Assembly (NCBI RefSeq): GCF_009826935.1 | Contig: NZ_WUMN01000006.1 | Location: forward strand, 62,001-126,000 | Length of the DNA stretch: 64,000 nt | Source: Flavobacterium sp. Sd200 | GTDB lineage: Bacteria > Bacteroidota > Bacteroidia > Flavobacteriales > Flavobacteriaceae | Reading direction: 5' to 3' | Shown here: positions 43,580 to 51,983 of the stretch, one piece after another | How positions within the stretch are numbered: position 1 is the first letter of the stretch | Layout of the letters: each line of letters starts with the position of its first letter | The notes under the pieces: generated by a model | What the model was told of the DNA's origin: nothing | The model's database searches: none | The model's input: the letters and a program-made list of their open reading frames with translations, nothing else | Program-made: the position numbers and the translations under genes

Positions 43580-44686
43580 TTGATGACCGATACTGATTTA
43601 TTTAATACACTGGCGCTGATGCGTATAGAAGGTGTGGGCGATATTGTTGCCAAAAAGCTGATAAACCACCTTGGCAGCGCGCAGGCAGTTTTTGCTGCAA
43701 AAAAATCGCAGCTTTTGGCCATTGAGGGCGTGGGCGAAGTACTCTACAATAACCTTAAAAATACAGACGTTTTTAAGCATGCCGAAAGCGAGGTAAACTT
43801 TGTGCGCCAGCAGGGCATTACACCCCTGTATTTTTTAGATAACAACTATCCGGAACGGTTAAAGCATTGCATAGACGGGCCTGTGGTTTTGTTCAGTTCG
43901 GGCAACATAAATATGGCCGGGCGCAAAACAATAAGCATTGTAGGCACCCGCCAGATGACCGCCTATGGTGCCGATTTTATCAGGAAGCTGCTGGAAGACC
44001 TTACACCGCTAAACCCTGTTATTATTAGCGGTTTTGCCTATGGGGTTGATATCTACGCACATCAGGTGGCTATGGACATCAACCTGCAAACCATTGGTGT
44101 GGTGGCGCACGGGCTTAACCAGGTGTACCCAAAAGTGCATAAAAAGTATGTGGCGAAAATGGAAGAAAACGGTGGTTTTATGACCGAGTTTTGGAGCACC
44201 TCTAACCCCGACAGGGAAAATTTTGTAAAGCGCAACCGCATTGTGGCAGGCATTAGCGAGGCAACTATTATTGTAGAAAGTGCCGAAAAAGGTGGGTCGC
44301 TTATTACTGCCAACCTTGCCAACGATTATAACCGCGATGTGTTTGCCGTGCCCGGCCGCATTACCGATAAATACAGCATGGGCTGCAACAACCTTATTAA
44401 AAGCCAGCGTGCAAACTTGCTTACCAACGCCGCCGACCTTATTTACATGCTGAACTGGGAGCTGGAAGAAAAGAAACATGCCCCCGTGCAAAAGCAGCTG
44501 TTTGTTACCCTTGAGCCGGAAGAGCAAAAGGTATATGACTACCTGCTAAAAAATGGCAAAGAACTGCTGGACATTATTGCCCTGCAATGCGAAATGCCTG
44601 TTTTCAGGCTGTCATCACTCCTCCTCACTATGGAGCTTAAAGGGGTTATAAGGCCGCTGCCGGGTAAGTTGTTTGAGGCGGTGTGA
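43580..44686 (+). CDS. dprA: DNA-processing protein DprA
   Basis: A 368-residue protein that loads RecA on incoming single-stranded DNA during transformation. A helix-hairpin-helix N-terminal region (LALMRIEGVGDIVAKKLINHL) precedes the DprA Rossmann core (GRKTISIVGTRQMTAYG, IISGFAYGVDIYAHQVAM, GGSLITANLANDYNRDVFAVPG) and a C-terminal winged helix (LLDIIALQCEMPVFRLSSLL). Length and motifs are normal. It implies natural transformation capacity or a conserved recombination role. Confidence 0.97.
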   Translation: MMTDTDLFNTLALMRIEGVGDIVAKKLINHLGSAQAVFAAKKSQLLAIEGVGEVLYNNLKNTDVFKHAESEVNFVRQQGITPLYFLDNNYPERLKHCIDGPVVLFSSGNINMAGRKTISIVGTRQMTAYGADFIRKLLEDLTPLNPVIISGFAYGVDIYAHQVAMDINLQTIGVVAHGLNQVYPKVHKKYVAKMEENGGFMTEFWSTSNPDRENFVKRNRIVAGISEATIIVESAEKGGSLITANLANDYNRDVFAVPGRITDKYSMGCNNLIKSQRANLLTNAADLIYMLNWELEEKKHAPVQKQLFVTLEPEEQKVYDYLLKNGKELLDIIALQCEMPVFRLSSLLLTMELKGVIRPLPGKLFEAV

Positions 44687-44723
44687 TATAAATCAGAATA
44701 TACTAATCTTTTAATTAATATAT

Positions 44724-45110
44724 ATGAACCACAAAGTTATTCTTGGCAGAAACTTTACAATCAGGATTTTTGCCAGCGTACTCCTTATTTCAATATATAC
44801 TATTGTAACATATCAGCTTCTTTTAGAACATACAGATACAAAAAAATTAGTTCAGCAAATTATACGTTTTGGACTAACTATCTTATTGATGTATTTTGTA
44901 TTTAAAGGGAAAAAATGGGCTGTAAATGTAATAACAGTACTCTTTTCATTAAGTATTTTTATATCTGCTATCTCTATTTTCAGCGTAGCATGGCCGGGAC
45001 ATATACCCTTACTAGTAATGATAGCAATTTATAGTATTGCAGTATATCATCTTAATTATTCAGAAAACTTTAAAACTTACTTTACTTATTTACAAGATAA
45101 AAATGGATAA
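44724..45110 (+). CDS. Small membrane protein of unknown function
   Basis: A 128-residue protein with about four hydrophobic helices (FASVLLISIYTIVTYQLLL, FGLTILLMYFVFKG, VNVITVLFSLSIFISAISIF, IPLLVMIAIYSIAVYHL). It is more AT-rich than dprA. I recognise no family. A 27-residue ORF overlaps its last eight bases, which suggests the two may be translated together. Confidence 0.65.
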   Translation: MNHKVILGRNFTIRIFASVLLISIYTIVTYQLLLEHTDTKKLVQQIIRFGLTILLMYFVFKGKKWAVNVITVLFSLSIFISAISIFSVAWPGHIPLLVMIAIYSIAVYHLNYSENFKTYFTYLQDKNG

Positions 45111-45186
45111 CTGGATATTCATATTTCTATCATTATGTGTTACCGTTACTATAGCGATAAGTATCTATGAAAAACGTAATAAATAA
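45103..45186 (+). CDS. Possible 27-residue single-helix membrane peptide
   Basis: An ATG at 45103 inside the end of the upstream gene opens a 27-codon frame reading MDNWIFIFLSLCVTVTIAIS then IYEKRNK. It has one hydrophobic segment followed by a positively charged end, the arrangement of a real small inner-membrane peptide. The eight-base overlap would allow translational coupling. The only evidence is this shape, so it may be chance. Confidence 0.35.
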   Translation: MDNWIFIFLSLCVTVTIAISIYEKRNK

Positions 45187-45189
45187 AAG

Positions 45190-45480
45190 TTCCAGACAAT
45201 GAATATGGAGATTTCTCCTATTGTCGAAATGGAAAACCGCTGTTCCATTCCGAATGCAGCGCAGCGGAATTGAGGAATCTCTTTATAGATCGCTTCGTGC
45301 CTCGCGATGACGGCATCTGAAAAAATTATAAAAATTTGTGTAATTGCTTCGCCAGTTCGCTTGCGCTCGGGTAATGTCTAAAAAAATCCGTGAAAATCCG
45401 CGATTGCGAAGCATCCGTGTCATCCGCGTTCCATTTTCTTCAAGTAAACAAATCACCGAATAACCGCATCCACGCATAAA
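45190..45480. repeat. Dispersed intergenic repeats
   Basis: The stretch between the small membrane genes and tex has no supported gene. It contains partial dyads of the type TTCCATTCCGAATG...GCGCAGCGGAATTGAGGAATC (45242-45280), CGCTTCGTGCCTCGCGATGACG (45290-45311) and an ATCCGTGAAAATCCGCGATT...ATCCGTGTCATCCGCGTTCC block (45388-45433). These are typical dispersed flavobacterial repeats. Confidence 0.6.
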
Positions 45481-45491
45481 CAAATAAACCC

Positions 45492-47615
45492 TTAAAGAAT
45501 CATCGTCAGCTGTATGCGTTTACGGGATTCGTCTACCTCAACCACTTTTACCTGTACGTGTTGGTGCAGTTTAACCACTTCGTTTACGTCGCTTACAAAG
45601 CCTTCTTTAAGCTGGGAAATGTGTACCAGGCCGCTTTCTTTAATGCCTATGTCTACAAAGCAACCAAAGTTGGTAATGTTGTTTACAATACCCGGCAGTA
45701 CCATTCCGGTGCGCAAATCGGTTATTGATTTTACGTTAGGGTCAAACTCAAAAACTTTGGCGGCTTTACGTGGGTCTAAGCCCGGTTTAACCAGTTCTTT
45801 TAAAATATCCGTAAGGCCAAGCTGGCCGATTTCGGGCGTTACATAACTGGCCACATTAACTTTTGCAATAGCTTCTTTATTGGCAATCAGGTCGGCTGTT
45901 TTAAGCTTCAGGTCTTTAGCCATTTTTTCTACAATAGAGTAGGCTTCAGGGTGTACCGCGCTGTTATCTAACGGGTTTTTAGCATTAGGGATGCGCACGA
46001 AAGCAGCTGCCTGCTGGTAGGCCTTCTCACCCAGCCTGGGCACTTTTTTAAGCTGCTTACGGTCTTCAAACGGGCCGTTCTCGCTACGATAATTTACAAT
46101 ATTCTCGGCAAGCTTCTCCCCTATTCCGGACACGTATCCTAACAGCGACTTACTGGCGGTATTGATATTTACCCCCACAGAATTTACGCAGCGCATCACC
46201 ACGGTATCAAGCTCGTCTTTAAGCTGCGACTGGTCTACATCGTGCTGGTACTGCCCTACGCCTATGGCTTTTGGGTCAATCTTTACAAGCTCGGCAAGCG
46301 GGTCGCTTAACCTGCGCCCTATAGATACCGCTCCCCTAACCGTTACATCATATTTTGGGAATTCGTCACGCGCAATTTTTGATGCCGAGTATACCGAAGC
46401 ACCCGCCTCGCTTACCACAAACACCTGTACGGGCTTGTCGAACGCGATTTTTTTAATGAAGAATTCCGTTTCGCGGCTTGCCGTTCCGTTGCCTATAGAT
46501 ATAGCATCAATTTTATAGGCATTTACCATAGAACGGACTTTTTTAATGGCCATAGCCGTCTCGTTTTGTGGCGCATGGGGGAATATGGTTTCGTTATACA
46601 GCAGGTCGCCTTTTTCGTCCAGGCACACCACTTTACAGCCGCTGCGGTAACCGGGGTCTATGGCAAGTATGCGCTTTTCGCCAAGCGGCGGCGCAAGCAA
46701 CAGCTGACCCAGATTGCCTGCAAAAACCTGAATGGCGGTAGCATCGGCCTTTGCCTTTGCTTCCTGCAACACCTCGTTAGAAAGGGCAGGGGCAAGCAGC
46801 CTTTTGTAGCTGTCGTCTATGGCCTTTTTGAGCTGGATGGCGGTTTCTTTTTTGTTCTTTATAACGCTTTGCTCCATAAGCTGCAGGGCTTCGTCGCTGT
46901 CGTCTATATCTACCTTAAATTTTATGACACCCTCGTTTTCAGCGCGAAGCATGGCAAGCAGGCGGTGGGAGGGAGCCTTGGCTACGTTTTCTGACCAGTC
47001 TAAATACTGCTCAAATTTTTTGACTTTCTCCGGGTCTGCATCTTTGGCGACTTTTGTGGTAATGGCTGCTTTGCGGCCAAAAATGCGGCGCAGGCTCTTG
47101 CGTATGTACACGTTCTCGTTAATCCATTCAGCAATGATATCGCGGGCACCCTGCAGGGCTTCGTCTTCGTTAGCCACCCTGTCGTTAAGGTACTTGGCGG
47201 CAATAAAATCCATGTCGTCGGCATTCTGTGCCATGATAATCTTGGCCAACGGTTCCAGCCCTTTTTCGCGGGCGGCATCGGCACGGGTTTTCTTTTTCTT
47301 TTTAAACGGCAGGTATAAATCTTCCAGCTCGGTAAGGTCGAAACTGGCGTTTATTTTAGTGCTCAGTTCCGGCGTAAGGGCATTTTGTTCGGCAATGCTT
47401 TTTACTATGGCCTCCTTACGTTTTACGATAGCCTCAAAAGCCTGGTTCAGCTTTGCAATCTGTTCTATAACCACCTCATCGAGGTTGCCGGTCATGTCTT
47501 TTCGGTAACGGGAAATAAAGGGTATGGTGCAGTCTTCGGCCAGTAGTTGTAACGTATTTTCTATGCTTTTTTGCGGGGCGTTTACCTGCGCTGATATGTA
47601 TTGTAGGTTTGTCAT
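45492..47615 (-). CDS. tex: Tex-like RNA-binding transcriptional accessory protein
   Basis: A 707-residue nucleic-acid-binding protein. Order: N-terminal helical Tex region (IPFISRYRKDMTGNLDEVVIEQI), YqgF/RNase H-like domain around residue 325 (ILAIDPGYRSGCKVVCLD), helix-hairpin-helix motifs (YVSGIGEKLAENIVNYR), and a C-terminal S1 domain (GCFVDIGIKESGLVHISQL). The family stabilises or regulates transcription and toxin expression in some bacteria. Full length and intact. Confidence 0.96.
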   Translation of the reverse strand: MTNLQYISAQVNAPQKSIENTLQLLAEDCTIPFISRYRKDMTGNLDEVVIEQIAKLNQAFEAIVKRKEAIVKSIAEQNALTPELSTKINASFDLTELEDLYLPFKKKKKTRADAAREKGLEPLAKIIMAQNADDMDFIAAKYLNDRVANEDEALQGARDIIAEWINENVYIRKSLRRIFGRKAAITTKVAKDADPEKVKKFEQYLDWSENVAKAPSHRLLAMLRAENEGVIKFKVDIDDSDEALQLMEQSVIKNKKETAIQLKKAIDDSYKRLLAPALSNEVLQEAKAKADATAIQVFAGNLGQLLLAPPLGEKRILAIDPGYRSGCKVVCLDEKGDLLYNETIFPHAPQNETAMAIKKVRSMVNAYKIDAISIGNGTASRETEFFIKKIAFDKPVQVFVVSEAGASVYSASKIARDEFPKYDVTVRGAVSIGRRLSDPLAELVKIDPKAIGVGQYQHDVDQSQLKDELDTVVMRCVNSVGVNINTASKSLLGYVSGIGEKLAENIVNYRSENGPFEDRKQLKKVPRLGEKAYQQAAAFVRIPNAKNPLDNSAVHPEAYSIVEKMAKDLKLKTADLIANKEAIAKVNVASYVTPEIGQLGLTDILKELVKPGLDPRKAAKVFEFDPNVKSITDLRTGMVLPGIVNNITNFGCFVDIGIKESGLVHISQLKEGFVSDVNEVVKLHQHVQVKVVEVDESRKRIQLTMIL

Positions 47616-47744
47616 TGTAGTGTAATAAGGGATGCAAATATGGAGATTTAATCGGAGGAATTAAATTATTTTTTGAGGGAGGAATTTTGTAGGTTAACTT
47701 TTTGTAAGTTAGTATCTTCAATAAAATTTAACTTAAACCTTTAG

Positions 47745-48701
47745 TTGTTGAATATTTTAGAATTACATTATTATCTCGAAAACAAGAGTCATTCGATGAA
47801 TGCCATTGTCAAAAATAAATCAGAAGCTGAATTATTAAAACTTTTTACTGAGATTTCAAATCTATTAGATTTGGAATTGGAGTTTGAATTCGAAGGATTA
47901 AAAGAAGGCGGTATAAAAGAAATTATTAAATATTTCAAAAAGAAGAAAACCAAGCGAAAATTATCTCAAATAATTATATTTTTTGGAGCAATTTTATCCG
48001 GAGTTTTAATTAATGTAGTAAGTGACTATGTAAATAAAGATTCTGATTTGGATGAACTTAATAAAGAAGAAAAACGATTAAATATTCTAAAATTAAAAAA
48101 TGACTTAGAGAAGGATTCTTTGTCTGAATTAGAAAAAAAGCAAATAGTTGATAGCATAATTTTTCTGCTAGCAGATGTTCACAAAGTTAAAGTTTTCAAA
48201 TCACGATACTATAAAAATATAAAGAATGAACCTAAGGTACGTCAAATTTCTACAACTGAGTTAGATGAAAATTATGTTCCAATATCCAAAGAACATATTA
48301 TTGAAAGAAAACAATTTAAAGATCAAATTTTAGAAAATGAAAATCTTGAACCTAAAACAATATATGATGCTAATATTGAAATAATCTCACCCGTATTAAA
48401 ACAAGGAAGTATTAAATGGAAAGGTATTTATGATGGTAAACACATAAATTTTACTTTGGTTGATACAGAGTTCAAAAATGCAGTACTAAACAAGTTATAC
48501 AGCTTTTCAAATGGTACAAGTATTAGATGTAGATTAGAGATAATATTGACAATAGATGAAGATGGGCAAGAAATAATTAGGGAAGCAAAGGTTTACGATG
48601 TTTTAGAAGTTTATGATGGCATTCAAACACATACTACTAAAAAAGCAAAGAATATTAAAGAAATTGAAAATCAAGTAAGATTAAATTTTGACGATAACTA
48701 A
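47745..48701 (+). CDS. Unknown membrane protein, AT-rich
   Basis: A 318-residue protein I cannot assign to a named family. The TTG at 47745 is favoured because the LELHYYLENKSHSMNA run looks like a coherent beta-type start; an ATG at 47796 is the alternative. Order: ~60-residue N-terminal domain, basic stretch (KKKKTKRK), one membrane helix (~77-97, IIIFFGAILSGVLINVV), coiled coil (~100-130), linker, and a beta-rich C-terminal domain (~215-318: IKWKGIYDGKHINFTLVD, FSNGTSIRCRLEI, YDVLEVYDG). It is much more AT-rich than tex and stands alone beside repeats, signs of transfer. Membrane-anchored sensor or effector is a guess. Confidence 0.7.
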   Translation: MLNILELHYYLENKSHSMNAIVKNKSEAELLKLFTEISNLLDLELEFEFEGLKEGGIKEIIKYFKKKKTKRKLSQIIIFFGAILSGVLINVVSDYVNKDSDLDELNKEEKRLNILKLKNDLEKDSLSELEKKQIVDSIIFLLADVHKVKVFKSRYYKNIKNEPKVRQISTTELDENYVPISKEHIIERKQFKDQILENENLEPKTIYDANIEIISPVLKQGSIKWKGIYDGKHINFTLVDTEFKNAVLNKLYSFSNGTSIRCRLEIILTIDEDGQEIIREAKVYDVLEVYDGIQTHTTKKAKNIKEIENQVRLNFDDN

Positions 48702-48782
48702 AAATATAACCCCCTAAATACATTGCCCTTTTGTAAGAGCATTATAGTTTTTTAAATAAACAGCCAACGAAAAAAACTTGTT

Positions 48783-48911
48783 ATGAATAATTTTGAACCA
48801 ATGAGCGTTGCGGAACTCAATCTCAGGATAGATAAATCAGAGGAAGACTTTAAAAACGGCAGGTATAAAACCAGCAAAGAACTTCTGGAAAGATTTAAGG
48901 ATAAGGAGTAA
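48783..48911 (+). CDS. Antitoxin-like small protein without a visible toxin
   Basis: A 42-residue ORF with the pattern LNLRIDKSEEDFKNGRYKTS then KELLERF. That R-I-x-K-S-E-x-D-F-x-x-G-R pattern resembles the C-terminal part of antitoxins paired with RelE-type toxins in Bacteroidota. No toxin gene follows; instead a dispersed repeat begins at 48912. It may be a solitary antitoxin or a remnant. Evidence is the motif only. Confidence 0.5.
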   Translation: MNNFEPMSVAELNLRIDKSEEDFKNGRYKTSKELLERFKDKE

Positions 48912-48961
48912 GTGAGATTTCTCGACTACGCTGCGCTGCGCTCGAAATGGAAGAAACTCAC
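48912..48961. repeat. Dispersed palindromic repeat
   Basis: GTGAGATTTCTCGACTACGC, then TGCGCTGCGCTCGAAATGG, with the ends GTGAG/CTCAC complementary (48912-48961). It resembles the TCTCGACTACGCTCGAAATG elements scattered in Flavobacterium intergenic DNA. Confidence 0.6.
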
Positions 48962-48981
48962 TTAACAGAAAATCAAACCAG

Positions 48982-49008
48982 TCACGCCCCTTAGCGTGAT
49001 TTTTTTGT
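48982..49008 (+). terminator. Intrinsic terminator
   Basis: TCACGC/GCGTGA stem around CCCTTA, followed by seven T residues. It ends the transcript carrying the small antitoxin-like ORF. Confidence 0.75.
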
Positions 49009-49053
49009 CACAAAATCCCCACTCCTGCTACTAATGGTTAAACCATAACCACC

Positions 49054-50460
49054 ATGAAAAAATACATATCTCTCTTTTTAGTATTGGTAACCGTGCTATC
49101 TGCAAAAGCGCAGGATACAACAACCTATAAAACCGTTCTTGAAAAAATAACCACAGGTTTTAATTCAGGAGATTATACGGGTATTTACAACCTGCTTTCG
49201 GCTGAATTTAAAGCGCAGGTACCCCAGCAAAGCTTTACCGGATTTTTAGGTTCGCAGGCTGCTTTGGGCAAAATAACCGCGACCGATTACATAGAGAGTA
49301 AAGACGGTTTCAGGGTCTATAAAACCACGTTTGAAAATGGTGTTATGAGCCTGCTACTGGCGTGCAATGACAAAGCAGAAATTTCGGGCCTTGCCCTTAG
49401 GCCGTATGTAGCTAAAGCAATGCGAACCACACCCGTTGCAACCGATAATAAAAAAACCACGCCTTTAGATAAGGAAGTAGACAAAGCCGTTACAGAATTT
49501 TTTGACGACCTCAACAACGTAGGTGCTGTTGTAGCCGTGGTTAAAGACGGTGCCACGTTTTACTACCATTACGGCGAAACCAAAAAAAATTCAGGTACAA
49601 TGCCTGCAAATACTACTATTTTTGAAATAGGCTCTATATCTAAAACCTTTACTGGCATACTACTGGCACAGGCGGTATTGGATAAAAAACTGTCGTTGGA
49701 TGATGACATCCGCAAATACCTTCCGGCAGAGTGTAAAGGGTTGGAACTTGATGGTAAACCTGTTTTAATAAAACACTTAGCTAACCATACATCGGGGTTG
49801 CCAAGGCTAACGGATGATTACACTACCACTGCCGATTACAACGAACAGGACCCTTACAAACATTACACCGCAGCCATGTACTATAATTATCTGGCTAGGG
49901 TAAAATTAGAATCGGTTCCCGGTACAAAGCAGGAATACAGCAATACGGGCGTGGCAGTGTTGGGTATTATATTGGAGAAAATATATGGTAAAAGCTATGA
50001 GCAGCTGTTAGCAACGTATATAACTAATCCGTTAAAAATGAACAGTACGTTTGTAACTGTGCCTGCCAAACACGAAACTAATTTTGCCTCGGGCTATGCC
50101 GACGGAGATGAAGCACCACACTGGAACCTTGCCCAAACAAGCGCGGCAGGGGGAATACGGTCTAACATTACAGATATGGTACTGTACTTAAAAGCAAATA
50201 TGGCTGAGGCAACTCCTGCCATGGCACTATCGCATAAAGAAACTTTTAATGATGGGAGCGATGCCATTGGCCTGGGGTGGTTTTTATACCCTGTTAAAGG
50301 CGATAGCCTGATATGGCACAACGGTGGCACGGGAGGCTTTACAAGCTACACAGGCTACTTAAAAGATAAAAAGGTGGGTGTAGTGGTACTAACAAATTCA
50401 TCATCGCAGGGTGGTCCGGATAGGATAGGTACTGCTATATTAAGACACTTACAACAATAA
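49054..50460 (+). CDS. Serine hydrolase with N-terminal DUF3887 domain
   Basis: A 468-residue exported protein: signal peptide (~1-20, ends SAKAQ), DUF3887 (~25-115, a NTF2-like fold with FNSGDYTGIYNLLSAEFKAQVP), linker, and a beta-lactamase-related domain (~140-468). Catalytic motifs: SISK (Ser194-Lys197) in FEIGSISKTFTG, Tyr in KQEYSNTGVAVLG and HNGGTGG near the C-terminus. It acts in the periplasm as an esterase, peptidase or carboxypeptidase; substrate unknown. Monocistronic, with a terminator. Confidence 0.93.
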   Translation: MKKYISLFLVLVTVLSAKAQDTTTYKTVLEKITTGFNSGDYTGIYNLLSAEFKAQVPQQSFTGFLGSQAALGKITATDYIESKDGFRVYKTTFENGVMSLLLACNDKAEISGLALRPYVAKAMRTTPVATDNKKTTPLDKEVDKAVTEFFDDLNNVGAVVAVVKDGATFYYHYGETKKNSGTMPANTTIFEIGSISKTFTGILLAQAVLDKKLSLDDDIRKYLPAECKGLELDGKPVLIKHLANHTSGLPRLTDDYTTTADYNEQDPYKHYTAAMYYNYLARVKLESVPGTKQEYSNTGVAVLGIILEKIYGKSYEQLLATYITNPLKMNSTFVTVPAKHETNFASGYADGDEAPHWNLAQTSAAGGIRSNITDMVLYLKANMAEATPAMALSHKETFNDGSDAIGLGWFLYPVKGDSLIWHNGGTGGFTSYTGYLKDKKVGVVVLTNSSSQGGPDRIGTAILRHLQQ

Positions 50461-50478
50461 TTATCTATATAAAATACA

Positions 50479-50506
50479 AATTCCGTCAGCTTACTGACGG
50501 AATTTG
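50479..50506 (+). terminator. Hairpin after the serine hydrolase gene
   Basis: AAATTCCGTCAG and CTGACGGAATTT pair fully around a four-base loop. The half-site GACGGAATT recurs at 50528-50536. There is no long T run, so it may terminate weakly in both directions. Confidence 0.65.
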
Positions 50507-50571
50507 GCTAAATTGAGTCAATGCATTGACGGAATTAATGTAAATTCCAACAATAGCATTGTGGATTTTTA

Positions 50572-51003
50572 TTACATACAAGGCATTTTATCTATCCTTG
50601 TCTGGTGGCGGCCACCTTCAAACTCTGTATTTAAAAACGTATTTACCATTTCTATAGCCTGCTCCATAGAAGTATAGCGAGCCGGAATGCTAAGAATGTT
50701 AGCGTTGTTGTGCTGGCGTGCCAGGGCGGTAATTTCTTTATTCCAGGCCAGGGCTGCGCGAATTTTTTGGTGTTTGTTTGCTGTCATGGCAGCACCGTTG
50801 CCGCTACCGCAAATAATGATACCAAAATCTACCGTACCGTTTTCAACATCGGTTGCCACAGGATGTACAAAATCGGCATAGTCAACACTGTCAAAAGTAT
50901 CGGTACCGTGGTTTATAACCTCAATTCCTTTCCCTTCAAGAAATTTTACAACGGCTTTTTTATACTCGGGTCCGGCATGGTCGTTGCCTATAGAAATTTT
51001 CAT
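50572..51003 (-). CDS. rpiB: Ribose-5-phosphate isomerase B
   Basis: A 143-residue isomerase interconverting ribose-5-phosphate and ribulose-5-phosphate. The N-terminal ISIGNDHAGPEYK and the active-site segment IIICGSGNGAAMTANKH match RpiB/LacA/LacB; the usual catalytic Cys is present in CGSGNG. I chose the ATG at 51003 because an upstream ATG would run through the promoter. It stands alone, with a full promoter just upstream in the AT-rich intergenic region. Confidence 0.96.
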   Translation of the reverse strand: MKISIGNDHAGPEYKKAVVKFLEGKGIEVINHGTDTFDSVDYADFVHPVATDVENGTVDFGIIICGSGNGAAMTANKHQKIRAALAWNKEITALARQHNNANILSIPARYTSMEQAIEMVNTFLNTEFEGGRHQTRIDKMPCM

Positions 51004-51624
51004 TTTAATGTGTGTTGTTATTATTACAATACAAAGGTAGTAAACAGTTGGCACAGCGGCAATAAGCACGTTATAATAATGTATATAGTGCAATAGATGG
51101 GTTCTATAATATACTAAAAATTCAATACGAAAAGCATATTGTTAGTAAATTTTTAAAGTATCTGAAAATAAAGCAAATAAAAAATGAACAACTTTGTTAA
51201 TAACTAAACAACCAAAAATTAAAGATTTTTGAGAACTGTAAACAAATTTTTATACTGCAAATCTTACAGGAAATTTCCAAATTTATTTTTTGAAAATTGT
51301 TTGAGAGTTATTAGCACTTTAACCATAATTATTAACAACAATTAACAGGTAAAGTTATCAGCATTAAAATAGCAAAACCAATAATTAACCATTGTTAATA
51401 ACCTTTTCGGTAAAATAGCAAACTATCTCATTTTTAAAAATTTACATTTACTTAACACTGTTGAAACATTTGTATAACTATCAATAACTCTAAAAACAAC
51501 GCTTATTTCAAAAAGTTTTAGGCATTATCAACACGCAATAATAAACATCATAAAAAATTTAAATTTTAAAAAAGTCTTTTTTTATTTTTAATAAGTGTTA
51601 ATAACTGTTGGGTTCAATTGTAGT
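51004..51624. other. AT-rich non-coding region with DnaA-box-like repeats
   Basis: About 620 bases without a gene, strongly AT-rich. TTGTTAATAAC occurs at 51194-51204 and 51392-51402, TGTTAATAAC at 51596-51605, the inverted form TTATTAACAA at 51329-51338, and TTATCAACA at 51525-51533. These are one or two mismatches from the DnaA box TTATCCACA. The arrangement resembles an origin or a multi-site regulatory region. The neighbouring rpiB promoter is at its left edge. Confidence 0.45.
51032..51062 (-). promoter_or_regulatory. Promoter of rpiB
   Basis: On the minus strand: TTG (51060-51062), a 20-base spacer and TACCTTTG (51032-51039), 28 bases before the ATG. It supports the short rpiB start. 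Confidence 0.68.
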
Positions 51625-51864
51625 CTAAACTATTTTTAAATGGTTGTTTGCTGTAAGCTCTTGTAGTATTTGTAGTACTGTGTCAAGATCGTTAGTGTGA
51701 ACTTTAAGTTTTATTCCGCCCAGGGCATGTGTGTAAAAGGGTACAACCCCTGCCATGGTTTCGTTCTCAAAATAAAAAGAAATGCCTTGCTGCTGTAACA
51801 GGTGTTTTAGTATAGTGATTTCGTGAGGATAGCTAAAAACCGCCGCCGTTATAAAGTTTTCCAT
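51625..51864 (-). CDS. DUF2007 family protein
   Basis: A 79-residue protein of the putative signal-transducing DUF2007 family. The pattern FITAAVFSYPHEITILKHLLQQQGI then LKVHTNDLDTVLQILQEL shows the usual alpha-beta fold with a small ligand or peptide site. It is divergent from rnr. Role unknown. Confidence 0.87.
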   Translation of the reverse strand: MENFITAAVFSYPHEITILKHLLQQQGISFYFENETMAGVVPFYTHALGGIKLKVHTNDLDTVLQILQELTANNHLKIV

Positions 51865-51983
51865 TTGCCCGCTTTTATTAAGAATAGCACTATAAAATTA
51901 AGCAGTAAAAAGTTATTATTTCTTTAACTACTGTTATAAATCTAATAGTTATTTGTAATTTTCAGCATTATTTAAAAGATTAT

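Noticed and set aside
45283..45483. 66-residue minus-strand frame in the intergenic region before tex
   Set aside because: Made of dispersed repeat sequence; no protein features.
46819..47508. 229-residue plus-strand frame opposite tex
   Set aside because: Ser-rich antisense shadow of the Tex gene; no start context or motif.
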